A DNA stretch of 5,207 nucleotides from Peptococcaceae bacterium UBA4068. GTDB lineage: Bacteria; Bacillota; Dehalobacteriia; UBA4068. A program made the position numbers and the translations under genes. The notes beneath the pieces were generated by a model that was given only the letters and a program-made list of their open reading frames with translations, searched no databases and was not told the origin of the DNA. This document shows positions 3,962 to 5,207 of the stretch, piece by piece. The stretch spans positions 1 to 5,207 of the forward strand of contig DFZA01000002.1 of assembly GCA_002382665.1 (NCBI GenBank), read 5' to 3'. How positions within the stretch are numbered: position 1 is the stretch's first letter; the number at the start of each line of letters is the position of its first letter.

Positions 3962-5207
3962 ATGAAATATCCCGTTAGCGGAGAACGAAGAGAACGACGT
4001 AGCTATGCCAGAATCGCAGAAGTTTTAGAAATGCCCAATCTGATCGAGGTTCAGAAGAAATCGTATCAGTATTTTCTTGATGAAGGAATAAAAGAGATTT
4101 TCCAGGACGTTTCGCCTATACAGGATTTTACCGGTAATTTGGTCTTAGAGTTTACGGATTATTCTTTTGGCGAACCGAAATATGATATTGATGAGTGCTG
4201 GGAAAAAGATGTAACCTATGCTATGCCCTTAAAAGTTAAGGTGCGCTTAATTAATAAGGATTCCGGAGAAGTAAAAGAGCAGGAAGTCTTCATGGGTGAT
4301 TTCCCCAAGATGACTGATAAAGGTACTTTTATCATTAATGGCGCCAAGCGTGTTATAGTCAGTCAGTTGGTGCGCTCCCCCGGCGTCTATTTTCATGCTA
4401 ATACGGACGCTAACGGCGAAAAGCTTTATGGCTCAACGATTATACCTAATCGCGGGGCTTGGCTGGAATTGGAAACGGACATTCTAGGCAATGTCTATGT
4501 TCGAGTGGACAGAATGCGTAAAATTCCGGCTACAGTGTTGATTCGATCTTTGGGATATCCGAGCGATGAGGATATTTTGGAGCTTTTCGACAATCACCCG
4601 GCGATCAAACTTACGCTAAATAAGGATACAACAGCCAGTACCGAAGAGGCATTGGTAGAAATATATAAAAGATTGCGCCCCGGTGAACCGCCGACGGTTG
4701 ATTCGGCGCGTTCGCTTTTGTATGGCCTTTTCTTTGACCCCAAAAAATATGATCTGGCCAATGTCGGGCGTTATAAAGTCAATAAGAAGCTTAAGCATGG
4801 CATTTTGAAACGTATCAATGAGCAGGGACGGGTCTGGAGCGACGAAGCTCAGGGATATGTTGAAACTGATAATGTGCCAAATTATAATGATTATATTCGC
4901 TATTTAACTAAACCTGATATTATTGAAACAGTGCGTTTTTTCCTGCGCGTAGTTGACGGCTTGGAACCTGCGGACGACATCGACCATCTCGGCAATCGCC
5001 GTCTGCGCAGCGTTGGTGAACTGCTGCAAAACCAATTCCGCATCGGCCTCTCCCGTATGGAGCGGGTAGTCAAAGAACGTATGACCATTCAGGACGTTGA
5101 ATCGATCACGCCGCAGGTTTTGGTCAATATCCGTCCGGTGGTAGCGGCAATCAAAGAGTTCTTTGGTTCCAGCCAGTTATCGCAGTTTATGGATCAAACC
5201 AATCCTT
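3962..5207 (+). CDS. rpoB: RNA polymerase beta subunit (5' part)
   Basis: RpoB is the second-largest subunit of RNA polymerase and forms much of the catalytic cleft and the rifampicin pocket. The window holds 415 codons; the gene runs off the right edge. Visible landmarks are RRSYARIAEVLEMPNLIE near the N-terminus, MGDFPKMTDKGTFIING (from residue 111), LVRSPGVYF (about 136-144), RPGEPPTV, YDLANVGRYKVNKK (from 263), DDIDHLGNRRLRSVGELLQN (from 338), and FGSSQLSQFMDQTNP, the first half of rifampicin cluster I. The segment between YDLANVGRYK and DDIDHLGNRR is about 60 residues shorter than I recall for B. subtilis. I chose ATG 3962 because GAGGAG (3945-3950) lies 11 bases upstream and the N-terminus then matches the family; the frame is open upstream to ATG 3887, which lacks a Shine-Dalgarno. 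No ybxB-like methyltransferase separates it from rplL. Confidence 0.97.
   Translation, partial: MKYPVSGERRERRSYARIAEVLEMPNLIEVQKKSYQYFLDEGIKEIFQDVSPIQDFTGNLVLEFTDYSFGEPKYDIDECWEKDVTYAMPLKVKVRLINKDSGEVKEQEVFMGDFPKMTDKGTFIINGAKRVIVSQLVRSPGVYFHANTDANGEKLYGSTIIPNRGAWLELETDILGNVYVRVDRMRKIPATVLIRSLGYPSDEDILELFDNHPAIKLTLNKDTTASTEEALVEIYKRLRPGEPPTVDSARSLLYGLFFDPKKYDLANVGRYKVNKKLKHGILKRINEQGRVWSDEAQGYVETDNVPNYNDYIRYLTKPDIIETVRFFLRVVDGLEPADDIDHLGNRRLRSVGELLQNQFRIGLSRMERVVKERMTIQDVESITPQVLVNIRPVVAAIKEFFGSSQLSQFMDQTNP

Noticed and set aside
4616..5088. Minus-strand frames of about 60 codons inside rpoB
   Set aside because: They lie opposite highly conserved rpoB coding sequence with no supporting signals.
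5162..5206. Rifampicin resistance changes in the visible part of cluster I
   Set aside because: The visible residues FGSSQLSQFMDQTNP match the sensitive form at the Q513 and D516 positions (E. coli numbering). The His526 and Ser531 equivalents lie beyond the window.

Overview
The window is a stretch of core translation and transcription genes, all on the + strand: the last codons of tuf, then rpmG, secE, nusG, rplK, rplA, rplJ, rplL and the first third of rpoB. The gene order (tuf-rpmG-secE-nusG-rplKAJL-rpoB), strong AAGGAGGTG-type ribosome binding sites, the GVVTGVNE end of EF-Tu, a Firmicutes-type L10 leader and the protein sequences point to a member of the Firmicutes (Bacillota). I would guess the Negativicutes/Sporomusaceae side rather than Bacillus, but the placement below phylum is inference. 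Base composition looks uniform, and there is no sign of transfer, mobile elements, CRISPR, tRNA or rRNA.

Layout: tuf ends at 25 and is closed by a strong intrinsic terminator (51-91). A sigma-A-like promoter (148-176), preceded by a perfect 10-bp inverted repeat (119-141), starts the rpmG-secE-nusG unit. The nusG-rplK spacer (1220-1325) and the rplK-rplA spacer (1752-1806) each carry a GTGGGAGG...AACCAC hairpin that looks like an L1-protein binding site. The rplA-rplJ spacer (2503-2707) holds a perfect extended -10 promoter, an L10 leader with the conserved GTAGACAG and GCCGAGG elements, an antiterminator and an intrinsic terminator. The rplL-rpoB spacer (3664-3961, 298 bases) holds a 9-bp GC hairpin without a U tract, a probable rpoB promoter, and two very short ORFs of doubtful status.

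The products work together. L11, L1, L10 and L12 build the two mobile stalks of the 50S subunit, L33 is another 50S protein, EF-Tu delivers aminoacyl-tRNA, SecE belongs to the membrane translocon, NusG links RNA polymerase to the ribosome and termination factors, and RpoB is the polymerase beta subunit. The spacers suggest layered feedback: L1 on rplK and rplA, L10 on rplJL, and a separate promoter for rpoB.

I see no wholly new system here. The points most worth a second look are the duplicated L1-type sites and a competing fold in the first; an L10 C-terminal helix long enough for a third L12 dimer; Ser at L11 position 26; the 32-base gap between the nusG Shine-Dalgarno and its start; the compact RpoB lobe; and the crowded spacer before rpoB.
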